From: Pseudoalteromonas shioyasakiensis
Lineage (GTDB): Bacteria > Pseudomonadota > Gammaproteobacteria > Enterobacterales > Alteromonadaceae
Length of the DNA stretch: 64,000 nt
Direction: 5' to 3'
NCBI RefSeq assembly: GCF_001550135.1
Contig: NZ_LRUE01000013.1
Span: 124,001 to 188,000 of the forward strand
The notes under the pieces are model-generated. The model worked only from the letters and a program-made list of their open reading frames with translations. It was not told where the DNA came from and ran no database searches. Both the position numbers and the translations under genes were made by a program. Shown in pieces: positions 9,526-18,949 of this stretch (positions are counted from its first letter, which is position 1; every line of letters starts with the position of its first letter).

Positions 9526-9960
9526 TTATTGGTTGTTAAATTGTACCGGTGGCTGTAATTGCATTACTTCATCAAGCTGAATTTGTTGCACATATTCAAG
9601 CTCTAATAGGGCGTCTAACACGGCTTTACTGTGCGACTTTTCTATTTCGGCACTGCAAAAGTCAATAATGCTAAAGCGGCGCTTGATCAGCAGACCGTTG
9701 ATGTCAGGTAAAGGATGTGTGGTTTCAATTAGCACGCGGGTCGTAGGGCAAGGGTCGGCATAGCCTGAACGTAATAACTTTTTTAAATTAAACAAGTTAT
9801 CATCAAGCCGACCCAGTTCAATGGCGGCTTTAGCGCTATCAGGAATAAATAATGGCTCAGCAAAGCGATTTATTTTTATTTCGCCCGCGGCGTTAATTGT
9901 AGCTACCTGATTACTGTCGTAACTGACAATATCACCGGTAATTAATGTGAATTGACTCAT
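9526..9960 (-). CDS. Hypothetical protein, 144 residues
   Basis: An upstream ATG at 10038 is possible, but ATG 9960 is preceded by GAGGGAACACA, a good ribosome site, and gives the domain-like start MSQFTLITGDIVSYDS. Soluble, no signal peptide, no cysteine pair or catalytic motif. It shares a 104-base divergent promoter region with the DUF2147 gene. Function unknown. Confidence 0.65.
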   Translation of the reverse strand: MSQFTLITGDIVSYDSNQVATINAAGEIKINRFAEPLFIPDSAKAAIELGRLDDNLFNLKKLLRSGYADPCPTTRVLIETTHPLPDINGLLIKRRFSIIDFCSAEIEKSHSKAVLDALLELEYVQQIQLDEVMQLQPPVQFNNQ

Positions 9961-10064
9961 TGTGTTCCCTCGCAATGTTGTGTCGATTTCGGAGCTTAGC
10001 AAAATGGTGTGTTTGCTTAAGCCCTGATATAGTGCCAAAGTCTTAAGTTTTATACGAGTTTTTT

Positions 10065-10493
10065 ATGTTCCGTTTATCAATTGTTTTATCTGCCTTATTA
10101 TTTTCTCAGTTGAGTTTTGCTACATTGACGCCTGTGGGTCTTTGGAAAACTATTGACGAAGAAACGAATGAAGCGAAATCTTTAGTACGTATTAGTGAGC
10201 AAGATGGTGTGTTGGTTGGTAGTGTTGAAAAAATCCTTAACCCAGCCAAGCAAGACGCAATCTGCGAAGAGTGTAAAGGTGATAAGAAAAATCAGCCAAT
10301 TTTAGGGTTACAAATTATAGAAGGTGCTAAAGATGCCGGTGATGGTAGCTGGCAAGAGGGGGAAATTCTAGACCCAAACAATGGTAAAACCTATACCCTT
10401 AAACTAACACCACAAGAACAAGGTAAGGTACTTGAAGTACGCGGTTATATTGCATTTTTCTATCGTAATCAATACTGGCAACGCGTTGAATAA
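10065..10493 (+). CDS. DUF2147 family periplasmic protein
   Basis: 142 residues with a signal peptide (cleavage after FA near residue 19). The mature part opens with LTPVGLWKTID, then CEECKGDKKNQPILGLQII and LDPNNGKTYTLKL, ending GYIAFFYRNQYWQRV; these G-W, P-x-x-G-L and DP-x-x-G-K-x-Y blocks are typical of DUF2147 small beta-barrel-like exported proteins. Biochemical role unknown. A strong terminator follows at once, so it is monocistronic. Confidence 0.8.
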   Translation: MFRLSIVLSALLFSQLSFATLTPVGLWKTIDEETNEAKSLVRISEQDGVLVGSVEKILNPAKQDAICEECKGDKKNQPILGLQIIEGAKDAGDGSWQEGEILDPNNGKTYTLKLTPQEQGKVLEVRGYIAFFYRNQYWQRVE

Positions 10494-10498
10494 TCATT

Positions 10499-10527
10499 AA
10501 AAAAGCCAAGCAATGCTTGGCTTTTTT
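10499..10527 (+). terminator. Terminator between DUF2147 gene and fldB
   Basis: Symmetric hairpin AAAAGCCAAG CAATGC CTTGGCTTTTTT-type with A and T runs on both sides; can serve both convergent genes. Confidence 0.85.
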
Positions 10528-10536
10528 ATCCATGAC

Positions 10537-11058
10537 TTACAAGCTTTCGCTGTACTCAGTCATGACTTGTTCAACCCAGCTTGCGATACGCTCATCGCTG
10601 AGCTCGTATTGACTGTCCTCATCAAGGGCTAAGCCAACAAATTGTTTGCCATCTTCAGTGAGTGCTTTTGAAGCCTCAAATTCATAACTTGCATCGTTAG
10701 GCCATTTGCCTAACAAGGTAATGCTTTGATCACAAATTTCATCGTGTAACATGCCAAGTGCGTCTTGGAACCACTGACCATAACCTTGTTGATCGCCCAT
10801 ACCAAACAGAGCCACGGTTTTGCCGTTTAGGTTAACATCTTTAATGTCGTCCCAGATTGATTCCCAATCTTCTTGCAACTCACCAAAATCCCAAGTTGAA
10901 ATGCCGAAGATCACGAAATCAAATTGCTCTGCATTTTTTAATGGCTCATCTTTGATATTGTGAAGGCTCACTATATCGTGACCAATAATATCGCGAATTT
11001 TCTCTGCCGCTATTTCTGTGTAGCAGGTTGTAGAACCATAAAATAAACCAATCTGCAT
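10537..11058 (-). CDS. fldB: Flavodoxin FldB
   Basis: Small FMN electron carrier. Start chosen at 11058 ([15 protein letters not shown]), giving 173 residues, the same as E. coli FldB; the longer frame to 11196 would run through the xerD promoter. The FMN phosphate loop GSTTCYTE, the [10 protein letters not shown] loop and the GLGDQ-like [12 protein letters not shown] segment match FldB rather than FldA. Divergent from xerD as in enterobacteria. Confidence 0.93.
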   Translation of the reverse strand: MQIGLFYGSTTCYTEIAAEKIRDIIGHDIVSLHNIKDEPLKNAEQFDFVIFGISTWDFGELQEDWESIWDDIKDVNLNGKTVALFGMGDQQGYGQWFQDALGMLHDEICDQSITLLGKWPNDASYEFEASKALTEDGKQFVGLALDEDSQYELSDERIASWVEQVMTEYSESL

Positions 11059-11150
11059 CGTATTTATCACTATGTATTTGCCTGATATGATAGGCGTAAG
11101 TTTACCGTAAGGTATAATCAATTGATACCTTGATAAGGATGAGAGTACGC

Positions 11151-12074
11151 GTGGCTGATAATAATTCACAAGCCCAAAAAGGTGTAATAACAGCAAATAA
11201 CGCCGAACATTTAGAGTTATTTTTAGATACGCTGTATCTTGAGCAAGGGGTCAGCGAAAATACACTCGCTGCTTATCGCAGTGACCTTGAAAAGTTTTGC
11301 CAATTTTTAAAAGATAAAGACCTACTAGCTGTTCGCTCTGATGATATTGAAGCGTATTTAGCATACCGTGTTGATTTAGGGCTGAAGTCGCGCAGCACAG
11401 CGCGAAGCATCAGTGCGCTTAAGCGTTTTTATCAGTATTTTGTACGCGAAAAAGCCATTGCCGATTCGCCGATGGTCAATATTGCTCAACCAAAAGCTGG
11501 GCAGTCATTACCAAAAACGCTGTCAGAAGCCGAAGTCGAAGCTCTGCTTGCAGCCCCAGACATAGAAGATCCTATGGGACTTCGCGATAAAGCCATGCTT
11601 GAGCTGTTATATGCTACTGGGCTTCGTGTTACTGAGCTGGTGGGACTCAGAATGGAGCAAATTAATCTGCGCCAAGCGGTGGTCTTTGTAAAAGGTAAGG
11701 GTAATAAAGAGCGTTTAGTTCCCCTAGGCGAAGAAGCAATGTACTGGCTTGAGCAGTTTTTAAAAGTGGGTCGTTCGCAAATGATTAAACATGCCACTGA
11801 CTTTGTGTTCCCATCAAAGCGCGGGATTGGCATGACACGACAAACTTTTTGGCATCGCATCAAACACTATGCTATTTTGGCATCAGTTGAATCGCCGTTA
11901 TCACCGCATACGCTCAGACACGCGTTTGCAACGCATTTGCTTAATCATGGGGCGGACCTTAGAGTCGTGCAAATGATGTTAGGTCACAGTGACTTATCAA
12001 CAACACAAATTTATACCCATGTAGCGAATGAAAGATTGAAGTCGGTACACGAGCAACATCATCCACGTGCTTAG
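11151..12074 (+). CDS. xerD: Tyrosine recombinase XerD
   Basis: Resolves chromosome dimers at dif together with XerC. Start candidates are TTG 11130, ATG 11139 and GTG 11151. GTG is preferred because AAGGA lies 11 bases before it, while the ATG has no site; it yields 307 residues. Catalytic set: R159 (ATGLRVTEL), K183 (GKGNKERL), H253 and R256 ([10 protein letters not shown]), H279 ([12 protein letters not shown]) and Y288. The C-terminus EQHHPRA is the XerD hallmark. Starts the xerD-dsbC-recJ-prfB-lysS block. Confidence 0.93.
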   Translation: MADNNSQAQKGVITANNAEHLELFLDTLYLEQGVSENTLAAYRSDLEKFCQFLKDKDLLAVRSDDIEAYLAYRVDLGLKSRSTARSISALKRFYQYFVREKAIADSPMVNIAQPKAGQSLPKTLSEAEVEALLAAPDIEDPMGLRDKAMLELLYATGLRVTELVGLRMEQINLRQAVVFVKGKGNKERLVPLGEEAMYWLEQFLKVGRSQMIKHATDFVFPSKRGIGMTRQTFWHRIKHYAILASVESPLSPHTLRHAFATHLLNHGADLRVVQMMLGHSDLSTTQIYTHVANERLKSVHEQHHPRA

Positions 12075-12133
12075 TGCAAGATTTTTAAAGATGTACCGGT
12101 CTATATAAAAAATGATCAGGATATAGGATATTT

Positions 12134-12868
12134 ATGAAAAAGTTAGTTTTAGCCACAGCACTACTAGGCACAAGCTTAAATGTGTTTGCCAATGGCGTAT
12201 CAACAACAGATGCTGCTGATGCCCCTATTATTGCTAAGTTTGCTGAATTAGGCGTAACCGTTAAGCAAATCAACCCAAGCCCAGTGGCAGGCCTTAAAGA
12301 ACTAATTACTGATAAAGGCGTGCTGTACGCAAGCCCTGACGGTCAATTTCTAATGCAAGGAACACTGATTGACCTTAATAACCGAGTTAATCTAACAGAG
12401 CATGCACTGAGCGATGTACGTAAAGAAGGCATTGCTGAGTACGAAGACTCAATGATCGTTTACAAAGCGAAAAACGAAAAGCATTCAATCACAGTCTTTA
12501 CCGATATTACCTGTGGTTACTGCCGTAAGTTACACCGTGAACTTGATGATTTCTTAGATGCGGGTATCACGGTTAAATACCTAGCTTTCCCACGTGGGGG
12601 CTTACGTGGTAAAGGTTACCAAGATCTAATGAATGTATGGTGTGCTAAAGACCCTGCTGAAGCGTTAACAGAAGCAAAAGCGGGTGCAGAAGTCGCAGAC
12701 GTGCCAGGTTGTAACGCGCCAATTGCTGAGCATTACCAACTAGGTCAAAGCTTTGGTATGTCGGGTACTCCAGCAATTATTTTAGAAGATGGCACCATGA
12801 TCCCAGGTTATCAATCAGCTGCGCAAATTAGCCAAGCGCTTGATGCCTTACCAAAAACATCTTCATAA
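12134..12868 (+). CDS. dsbC: Periplasmic disulfide isomerase DsbC
   Basis: Shuffles wrong disulfides in exported proteins; kept reduced by DsbD. Signal peptide 1-19 (NVFAN), N-terminal dimerisation region, then a thioredoxin domain with active site CGYC (127-130), cis-Pro loop SGTPAII, and a second Cys pair (WCAKDP and PGCN) typical of DsbC. 244 residues. Sits between xerD and recJ as in E. coli. Confidence 0.94.
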   Translation: MKKLVLATALLGTSLNVFANGVSTTDAADAPIIAKFAELGVTVKQINPSPVAGLKELITDKGVLYASPDGQFLMQGTLIDLNNRVNLTEHALSDVRKEGIAEYEDSMIVYKAKNEKHSITVFTDITCGYCRKLHRELDDFLDAGITVKYLAFPRGGLRGKGYQDLMNVWCAKDPAEALTEAKAGAEVADVPGCNAPIAEHYQLGQSFGMSGTPAIILEDGTMIPGYQSAAQISQALDALPKTSS

Positions 12869-12883
12869 CTGATTTTTTAAACG

Positions 12884-12912
12884 AAAAGGCCTATTTTTCG
12901 TAGGCCTTTTTT
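12884..12912 (+). terminator. dsbC terminator
   Basis: AAAAGGCCTA...TAGGCCTTTTTT hairpin, 15 bases after the dsbC stop; recJ therefore probably has its own promoter or relies on read-through. Confidence 0.8.
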
Positions 12913-12945
12913 ATTTGTATTAAGCAAAGAAGTACCATTTCCGAC

Positions 12946-14667
12946 ATGGAAAAAATAATTCAAGCTCGTCCTCATGTTGATGATTCGCATTTACCACACC
13001 ATTTACACCCTGTAATTAAGCAAATATATGCGACTCGACAGGTGCAAAGTGCCACCGAACTCGATAATAGCGCTGCGACATTACATGACTTTAAGTTGTT
13101 TAAAGATATCGACAAAGCTGTGGTGCTATTGCAACAAGCCCTCGCGGCTCAAAGTCGCGTGTTAATCGTCGGTGACTTTGATGCCGATGGCGCAACCAGC
13201 ACAGCAACCTTAATGCAAGGTCTTGCTATGTTTGGCTTAAAGAACCTTGATTACTTGGTACCTGACAGATTCAGCCTAGGTTATGGCTTAAGTCCTGCGC
13301 TTGCTGAGCAAATAGTGACTATGCAACCCGAGCTGGTGATCACTGTTGATAACGGTATTTCATGTATAGATGGCATTGCAATTGTTAAGCAAGCGGGTAT
13401 TAAAGTGCTGGTAACTGACCACCATTTACAAGGTGAAGCCCTGCCAGATGCTGATGCCATCGTGAACCCAAATCGTCATGACTGTCAGTTTCCATCGAAA
13501 TCAATAGCAGGCGTTGGGGTCGCTTTTTATCTGCTTATTGCTTTACGTAGCCACTTACGTGAACAAGGATATTTTCAGCATCAGCCAATGCCAAATTTGG
13601 CTGAGTTACTTGATATTGTAGCCCTTGGTACCGTTGCCGATGTGGTCGCTCTTGATGCCAATAACCGTACCTTAGTTCATCAAGGTTTAGCACGTATTCG
13701 CAGTGGTAAAACACGCCCAGGTATCAGTGCCTTAATCGAAGTGGCAAATCGTAATGCTGCCCGTTTAAGTGCCAGTGACTTTGGCTTTTCATTAGCGCCA
13801 CGCTTAAATGCTGCAGGGCGTCTTGATGATATGAGTTTAGGTATAGCCTGTTTGTTATCAAACGATATAAACCAAGCACGCCGAATTGCCGGTGAGCTCG
13901 ACAGCCTCAATCACGAGCGCCGTGAAATAGAGCAGGGCATGCAAACGGAGGCACAAGCTGTGCTTGACCGTTTAGCATTTAAAACTGAGTCAGTGCCTGA
14001 TGCCATTTGTTTATATCAAGCTGATTGGCATCAAGGTGTGATTGGTATTTTGGCTGGCCGCTTAAAAGAAAAGTATCACCGCCCGACGATTATTTTTGCA
14101 GCGGGCGATAACGGCGAAATAAAAGGCTCTTGCCGCTCCATTGAAGGGCTGCATATGCGTGACTTACTTGAGCGAGTAAATACGCTCTATCCGCATTTAA
14201 TCAGTAAATTTGGTGGTCATGCTATGGCGGCCGGGCTGAGTATCAATGAGCAATGTTTTACTGAATTTAAAACCGTGTTTGAGCAAATGGTAACAGACAC
14301 ACTCACTGAAGAGCATAAGCAAAGTATTTTACTTACTGATGGTGAATTACCTAATGAGTGCTTTTCGATGGAGTTTGCCAACTTACTAAAAAATGCCGGC
14401 CCCTGGGGGCAGCAATTTCCAGAACCAGTGTTTGAGCATGTATTCGAAGTGATACAGCAGCGCATTGTCGGTGAAAAACACTTAAAACTAGTTTTAAAAC
14501 ATCAGTCTGGACGATTAGTTGACGGCATTGCATTTGGTGTTGATGTGCGTGCATGGCCAGATACCGAAGTGCGTTATGTGAAAGCTGCTTATCAACTCGA
14601 TATAAATGAATTCCGTGGTAAATTCTCGTTACAGTTGATTATTCGAGAGCTACAAAAAGCGACATAA
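12946..14667 (+). CDS. recJ: Single-strand 5'-3' exonuclease RecJ
   Basis: Degrades 5'-ended single strands in recombination and mismatch repair. DHH-family metal motifs: DFDADG (77-82), DNGIS (135-139), TDHH (157-160), and GTVADVV; then the DHHA1 motif region GGHAMAAGL and the C-terminal OB-fold part. 573 residues, matching family length (about 575). No strong ribosome site before the ATG at 12946. Confidence 0.95.
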   Translation: MEKIIQARPHVDDSHLPHHLHPVIKQIYATRQVQSATELDNSAATLHDFKLFKDIDKAVVLLQQALAAQSRVLIVGDFDADGATSTATLMQGLAMFGLKNLDYLVPDRFSLGYGLSPALAEQIVTMQPELVITVDNGISCIDGIAIVKQAGIKVLVTDHHLQGEALPDADAIVNPNRHDCQFPSKSIAGVGVAFYLLIALRSHLREQGYFQHQPMPNLAELLDIVALGTVADVVALDANNRTLVHQGLARIRSGKTRPGISALIEVANRNAARLSASDFGFSLAPRLNAAGRLDDMSLGIACLLSNDINQARRIAGELDSLNHERREIEQGMQTEAQAVLDRLAFKTESVPDAICLYQADWHQGVIGILAGRLKEKYHRPTIIFAAGDNGEIKGSCRSIEGLHMRDLLERVNTLYPHLISKFGGHAMAAGLSINEQCFTEFKTVFEQMVTDTLTEEHKQSILLTDGELPNECFSMEFANLLKNAGPWGQQFPEPVFEHVFEVIQQRIVGEKHLKLVLKHQSGRLVDGIAFGVDVRAWPDTEVRYVKAAYQLDINEFRGKFSLQLIIRELQKAT

Positions 14668-14699
14668 AAATATCGTTATAATCGACATAAAAGGCTAAT

Positions 14700-14736
14700 A
14701 AAACGCTCGGTTTTTTGTTAAAATCGGGCGTTTTTA
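14700..14736 (+). terminator. recJ terminator
   Basis: AAAACGCTCGGTTTT / AAAATCGGGCGTTTT, a stem with two G-T pairs and a T-run, between recJ and prfB. Confidence 0.7.
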
Positions 14737-14810
14737 ATATTTGTAGATAATTTACCGTATTTATTGTCGATAACGGTGCGCGGTAAATCAGCCATTTTGG
14801 AGTAATGTAC

Positions 14811-15909
14811 ATGTTTGAAGTGAATCCTGTGATTAATCAAATCAAGGAAATTCGCGAACGTACTGAACTGCTTCGGGGGTACCTTTGACTACCCTCTTAA
14901 GAAAGAGCGGTTAGAAGAAGTTAACGCAGAACTTGAAGATTCAGCAGTGTGGAATGAGCCAGAGCGAGCTCAAGCACTTGGCCGTGAAAAGTCGGCACTC
15001 GAAGCTATCGTTGAGACCATTGATAATCTAGTGTCAGGTACCGAAGATGTTGAAGGTTTAGTCGAGCTTGCTGTTGAAGCAGAAGATGAAGAAACCTTCG
15101 CAGAAGCCGAAGCTGAATTAGGCGATTTAAACGCACAGCTTGAAAAGCTAGAGTTCCGTCGTATGTTCTCAGGCGACCATGACCAAAACGATGCTTACCT
15201 TGATTTACAATCAGGTTCTGGCGGTACCGAAGCCCAAGACTGGTGCAACATGCTACTACGTATGTATTTACGTTGGGGTGAAGCAAAAGGCTTTAAAGTT
15301 GAACTGGTTGAAGCAACTGATGGTGATGTGGCTGGTATCAAAGGCGCAACAGTGCGCTTTGTTGGCGAATATGCATACGGTTGGTTACGTACAGAAACAG
15401 GTGTTCACCGTTTAGTGCGTAAGAGCCCGTTCGACTCAAGTGGTCGTCGTCATACCTCGTTTGCATCGGCATTCGTTTACCCAGAAATCGACGATAATAT
15501 CGAAATTGATATTAATCCGGCAGACTTACGTATTGACGTTTACCGCGCATCAGGCGCCGGTGGTCAGCACGTAAATACAACAGAATCTGCGGTTCGTATT
15601 ACTCACATACCAACTAACACTGTTGTACAGTGCCAAAATGAGCGTTCACAGCACAAGAATAAAGACCAAGCAATGAAGCAGTTAAAAGCGAAATTGTTTG
15701 AGCTTGAAATTCAAAAGCAAAATGCTGAGAAACAAAGCCAAGAAGATGCTAAATCTGATATTGGCTGGGGTAGTCAAATTCGTTCATACGTACTTGATGA
15801 CTCGCGCATTAAAGATTTACGTACAGGCGTTGAAAACCGTAATACACAAGCGGTTCTTGACGGCGACTTAGATAAATTTATTGAAGCCAGCCTTAAATCT
15901 GGCCTATAA
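14811..15909 (+). CDS. prfB: Peptide chain release factor 2, with programmed +1 frameshift
   Basis: Releases peptides at UGA and UAA. The gene is split between two frames: ATG 14811 opens 25 codons ending ...LLRGYL, then an in-frame TGA at 14886-14888; shifting +1 at CTTT continues with [11 protein letters not shown] to 15909, 365 residues in total, equal to E. coli RF2. The second frame alone could be called from ATG 14947, but that would lose the conserved N-terminus. The SPF-type anticodon mimic is read as [12 protein letters not shown] and the catalytic loop as [12 protein letters not shown] lies 8 bases before ATG. lysS follows after 26 bases. Confidence 0.97.
14874..14889 (+). promoter_or_regulatory. 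prfB frameshift signal
   Basis: CGGGGGTAC CTT TGA C: an internal Shine-Dalgarno-like GGGGG three bases before the slippery CTT TGA C. This is the classical autoregulatory site: low RF2 lets ribosomes pause at UGA and slip +1. Confidence 0.95.
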
Positions 15910-15935
15910 CCACCAAGCTAAAAAAGAGCTAAAAA

Positions 15936-17471
15936 ATGACTGATCAAATCCAAGACGAAAATAAGTTAATCGCTGAGCGTCGTGGCAAATTAGACGCAAT
16001 CCGCGAAAATTGCCCAGCCAACGGTCATCCAAACCAATTCCGTCGTGAACATTACACGGCTGATTTGCAAGCTGAGTTTGGTGATAAATCGAAAGAAGAA
16101 TTAGTTGCTGAGCAACACGTTGTATCAGTTGCAGGTCGTATTCTTGCAAAACGTGGTCCTTTCCTTGCGTTACAAGACATGAAAGGCCAAATTCAAGCGT
16201 ACGCATCAAAAGACGTACAAAAAGAATTAAAAGCAAAATATGGTCAACTTGATATCGGTGACATCATCGGTGTTAAAGGCGCACTAAATAAATCAGGTAA
16301 AGGTGACCTATACGTAGAAATGACAGAGTACGAGTTACTGACAAAGTCATTACGTCCGTTACCAGAAAAATTCCATGGTTTATCTGACCAAGAAACTAAA
16401 TACCGTCAACGTTATGTTGACTTAATTACTAATGAAGCGACGCGTGAAACCTTCCGTATTCGCTCAAAAGTTGTTGAAGGTATCCGTCGTTTCTTAGCTG
16501 ATCGTGACTTCATGGAAGTTGAAACGCCGATGTTACAAGTGATCCCGGGTGGTGCGTCTGCACGTCCATTCGTAACACACCACAATGCACTTGATATCGA
16601 CATGTACTTACGTATTGCCCCTGAACTTTACTTAAAACGTTTAGTTGTGGGTGGCTTTGAGCGTGTATTCGAAATCAACCGTAACTTCCGTAACGAAGGT
16701 TTATCAACGCGTCATAACCCAGAATTCACAATGATCGAATTCTACCAAGCATACGCTGACTACATTGACCTGATGAACATCACTGAAGACATGTTACGTA
16801 CTGTTGCGACAGACGTACTTGGTTCACCAATTGTTGTAAACACAACGAAAGATGAAAACGGTGAAGTGGTTGATTCAGTAGAGTACGACTTTGGACAACC
16901 GTTTACTCGTTTAACAATGAGCGAGGCTATCCTTAAGTACAATCCAGACTTTGATGCTGCGGTATTTAATGACCCTGAAAACCATTTTGAAGAACTTAAA
17001 GCGTACGCGAAGCAAGTACACGTTAAGATCCCAGAAAACTGTGTATGGGGCCCGGGTAAATTCCTATGTGAAATCTTCGAAGAGACAGCTGAGCATAAGC
17101 TAATTCAACCGACTTTCATTACCGCTTACCCGTGGGAAGTATCTCCACTTGCACGTCGTAACGATGAAAACCCATTTGTAACTGACCGCTTCGAATTCTT
17201 CGTTGGCGGCCGTGAATTAGCAAATGGCTTCTCTGAGCTTAACGATGCACAAGACCAAGCAGAGCGCTTTACTCGTCAGGTTGAAGAGAAAGACGCTGGT
17301 GATGATGAAGCGATGCACTACGATGATGACTATATCCGTGCATTAGAATACGGCTTACCACCAACAGCGGGTGAGGGTATTGGTATCGATCGTCTAGTGA
17401 TGTTATTTACTGACTCACCAACAATTAAAGACGTGATCCTATTCCCACACATGCGTCCTCAAGCTGATTAA
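15936..17471 (+). CDS. lysS: Lysyl-tRNA synthetase, class II
   Basis: Charges tRNA-Lys. N-terminal OB-fold anticodon domain ([14 protein letters not shown] region), then class II motifs: motif 1 region near [10 protein letters not shown], motif 2 [16 protein letters not shown], and motif 3 [13 protein letters not shown], ending [11 protein letters not shown]. 511 residues. Follows prfB as in E. coli and is closed by its own terminator. Confidence 0.97.
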   Translation: MTDQIQDENKLIAERRGKLDAIRENCPANGHPNQFRREHYTADLQAEFGDKSKEELVAEQHVVSVAGRILAKRGPFLALQDMKGQIQAYASKDVQKELKAKYGQLDIGDIIGVKGALNKSGKGDLYVEMTEYELLTKSLRPLPEKFHGLSDQETKYRQRYVDLITNEATRETFRIRSKVVEGIRRFLADRDFMEVETPMLQVIPGGASARPFVTHHNALDIDMYLRIAPELYLKRLVVGGFERVFEINRNFRNEGLSTRHNPEFTMIEFYQAYADYIDLMNITEDMLRTVATDVLGSPIVVNTTKDENGEVVDSVEYDFGQPFTRLTMSEAILKYNPDFDAAVFNDPENHFEELKAYAKQVHVKIPENCVWGPGKFLCEIFEETAEHKLIQPTFITAYPWEVSPLARRNDENPFVTDRFEFFVGGRELANGFSELNDAQDQAERFTRQVEEKDAGDDEAMHYDDDYIRALEYGLPPTAGEGIGIDRLVMLFTDSPTIKDVILFPHMRPQAD

Positions 17472-17486
17472 TCAGCTAAAAGTCTT

Positions 17487-17514
17487 GAAAACGCCGCTTT
17501 TTAGCGGCGTTTTT
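17487..17514 (+). terminator. lysS terminator
   Basis: AAAACGCCGC TTTTTA GCGGCGTTTTT, 16 bases after the lysS stop. Confidence 0.9.
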
Positions 17515-17723
17515 GTTATCAGAAATTTCTGATTTTTATTGCTCTCAATTTTAATACTCAATTGTAATTAGCTGATCTAAAAAGAAATGCTGAATTAGTC
17601 TTCCAACAAAGTTACTAAGTTGTAAAATTTTTCTACAAATACAAAGGCCAATAGTATTATTTTTAGCCAAGATATGACATCATTGCGCAATTCTCGTTCA
17701 ATGTATAAATGGACTTAATAATA

Positions 17724-17921
17724 ATGACTAAAAAGCCTTCGCCGTTGCCTACAGATACGAACAAAAGCGAGCATCAACGTGAAGATTTTTATCGTGCTTG
17801 CATAGCCGAATTCCAACAATTGGGTTATCAAGATCAATACCTCGCAGAGTTAACTGATGAACTAATCCCATTGACGGGTCTTGAGCCGTTGAGTGATAAA
17901 GAAAAAACGGCGAAAGGATAA
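17724..17921 (+). CDS. Small hypothetical protein
   Basis: 65 residues from ATG 17724 (MTKKPSPLPT); an upstream ATG at 17709 would add five residues. Neither has a strong ribosome site. The product is hydrophilic with a likely helical middle (REDFYRACIAEFQQLGYQDQYLAELTDEL, read in pieces) and no known motif. Isolated between lysS and the tRNA cluster; reality supported only by protein-like composition. Confidence 0.45.
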   Translation: MTKKPSPLPTDTNKSEHQREDFYRACIAEFQQLGYQDQYLAELTDELIPLTGLEPLSDKEKTAKG

Positions 17922-18033
17922 ACAAAAACAAGCTGTTTAGGCTCGTTATGGACAATCTATAACCATCTATGCGATTTTCCTTGAAAAGTGTTTGACATAT
18001 TTCCTGAAATCTTTATTATACGCCCCACAAGAC

Positions 18034-18126
18034 GGAGAGGTGGCCGAGTGGCCGAAGGCGCTCCCCTGCTAAGGGAGTATAGGGTTTGTAGCTCTATCGA
18101 GGGTTCGAATCCCTCCTTCTCCACCA
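18034..18126 (+). tRNA. tRNA-Ser(GCT)
   Basis: 93 bases including encoded CCA. Acceptor GGAGAGG pairs with CTTCTCC, the anticodon loop CTGCTAA gives GCT, there is a long variable arm typical of Ser, and the T arm is GGGTTCGAATCCC. The discriminator base is A, whereas E. coli serine tRNAs have G. Confidence 0.93.
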
Positions 18127-18164
18127 TTTTTCCTAAAATGGCATGTCTTGAAAGTAATATGTGT

Positions 18165-18241
18165 GGACGCGTAGCTCAGCTGGATAGAGTACCTGGCTAC
18201 GAACCAGGCGGTCGGAGGTTCGAATCCTCCCGCGTCCGCCA
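18165..18241 (+). tRNA. tRNA-Arg(ACG), copy 1
   Basis: 77 bases. Acceptor GGACGCG / CGCGTCC, discriminator G, encoded CCA. Anticodon stem CCTGG / CCAGG with loop CTACGAA, anticodon ACG (read as ICG after deamination). Confidence 0.95.
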
Positions 18242-18286
18242 CTTTTTACTTTAACTCTGCATCGAGTATAAGATGTTAGTAAATTT

Positions 18287-18328
18287 GGTCGGAGGTTCAC
18301 TCTTTCAAGAGACGTCCCGCAACCGCCA
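18287..18328 (+). pseudogene. Degenerate tRNA-Arg 3' fragment, copy 1
   Basis: Begins GGTCGGAGGTTC as the variable/T-arm part of the neighbouring tRNA-Arg, diverges in the T loop (ACTCTTTCAAGAGACG), then regains CCCGC and ends CCGCCA. It has no 5' half, D arm or anticodon. It is followed by the same flank (CACTTTTTACTTT...CATCGAGTATAA) that follows tRNA-Arg copy 1. Confidence 0.7.
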
Positions 18329-18409
18329 CTTTTTACTTTGACTCTGCATCGAGTATAAACTTGAGTCTCTTGCTAAGAGAATAAATTAGCAATATTCAAA
18401 TGTGCGTGT

Positions 18410-18486
18410 GGACGCGTAGCTCAGCTGGATAGAGTACCTGGCTACGAACCAGGCGGTCGGAGGTTCGAATCCTCCCGCGTCCGCCA
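18410..18486 (+). tRNA. tRNA-Arg(ACG), copy 2
   Basis: Identical in all 77 bases to copy 1. Confidence 0.95.
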
Positions 18487-18523
18487 TATTTGAAACTCAT
18501 ATCGAGTATAAAGATACAAATTT

Positions 18524-18566
18524 GGTCGGAGGTTCACTCTTTCAAGAGACGTCCCGCAACCACCAT
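18524..18566 (+). pseudogene. Degenerate tRNA-Arg 3' fragment, copy 2
   Basis: Nearly the same sequence as the fragment at 18287-18328 (ends CCACCA instead of CCGCCA), again lacking the 5' half and again followed by the flank of the preceding tRNA (ATATTTGAAA...CATCGAGTATAAAGAT). Confidence 0.7.
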
Positions 18567-18628
18567 ATTTGAAAACTCACATCGAGTATAAAGATAAAAT
18601 CATTGCAAGATTATAAAATGCAACTTGC

Positions 18629-18705
18629 GGACGCGTAGCTCAGCTGGATAGAGTACCTGGCTACGAACCAGGCGGTCGGAGGTTCGAATCCTCCCGCGTC
18701 CGCCA
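18629..18705 (+). tRNA. tRNA-Arg(ACG), copy 3
   Basis: Identical to copy 1. Confidence 0.95.
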
Positions 18706-18725
18706 CTTTCTCTTAGAAAGTGACA

Positions 18726-18751
18726 TAAGCCGACAAGCTGTCGGTTTTTTT
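18726..18751 (+). terminator. Terminator after tRNA-Arg copy 3
   Basis: AAGCCGACA AGC TGTCGGTTTTTTT. It lies between copies 3 and 4, so copy 4 may be separately transcribed or attenuated. Confidence 0.8.
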
Positions 18752-18803
18752 GTGTCTTTAAGATACAGTCAATGCAAGACTTAAACATGCATCATCACAC
18801 TGC

Positions 18804-18880
18804 GGACGCGTAGCTCAGCTGGATAGAGTACCTGGCTACGAACCAGGCGGTCGGAGGTTCGAATCCTCCCGCGTCCGCCA
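18804..18880 (+). tRNA. tRNA-Arg(ACG), copy 4
   Basis: Identical to copy 1. Confidence 0.95.
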
Positions 18881-18910
18881 CTTTTCTCTTAAGTAGAGTT
18901 AAAGTGACAT

Positions 18911-18935
18911 AAACCGACGAAAGTCGGTTTTTTTG
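18911..18935 (+). terminator. Terminator after tRNA-Arg copy 4
   Basis: AAACCGAC GAAA GTCGGTTTTTTT; ends the tRNA cluster. Confidence 0.85.
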
Positions 18936-18949
18936 TGCCTGCAATTCGC

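Noticed and set aside
11056..11196. N-terminal extension of FldB to 11196
   Set aside because: Would exceed the 173-residue family length and overlap the xerD start region.
14947..15909. prfB starting at ATG 14947
   Set aside because: It omits the conserved N-terminus that the +1 frameshift restores.
17988..18254. ORF across tRNA-Ser and tRNA-Arg copy 1
   Set aside because: It translates two tRNA genes; no ribosome site.
18600..18788. Minus-strand ORF over tRNA-Arg copy 3
   Set aside because: Antisense tRNA translation (RGRIRTSDRLVRSQ type), a familiar false gene.
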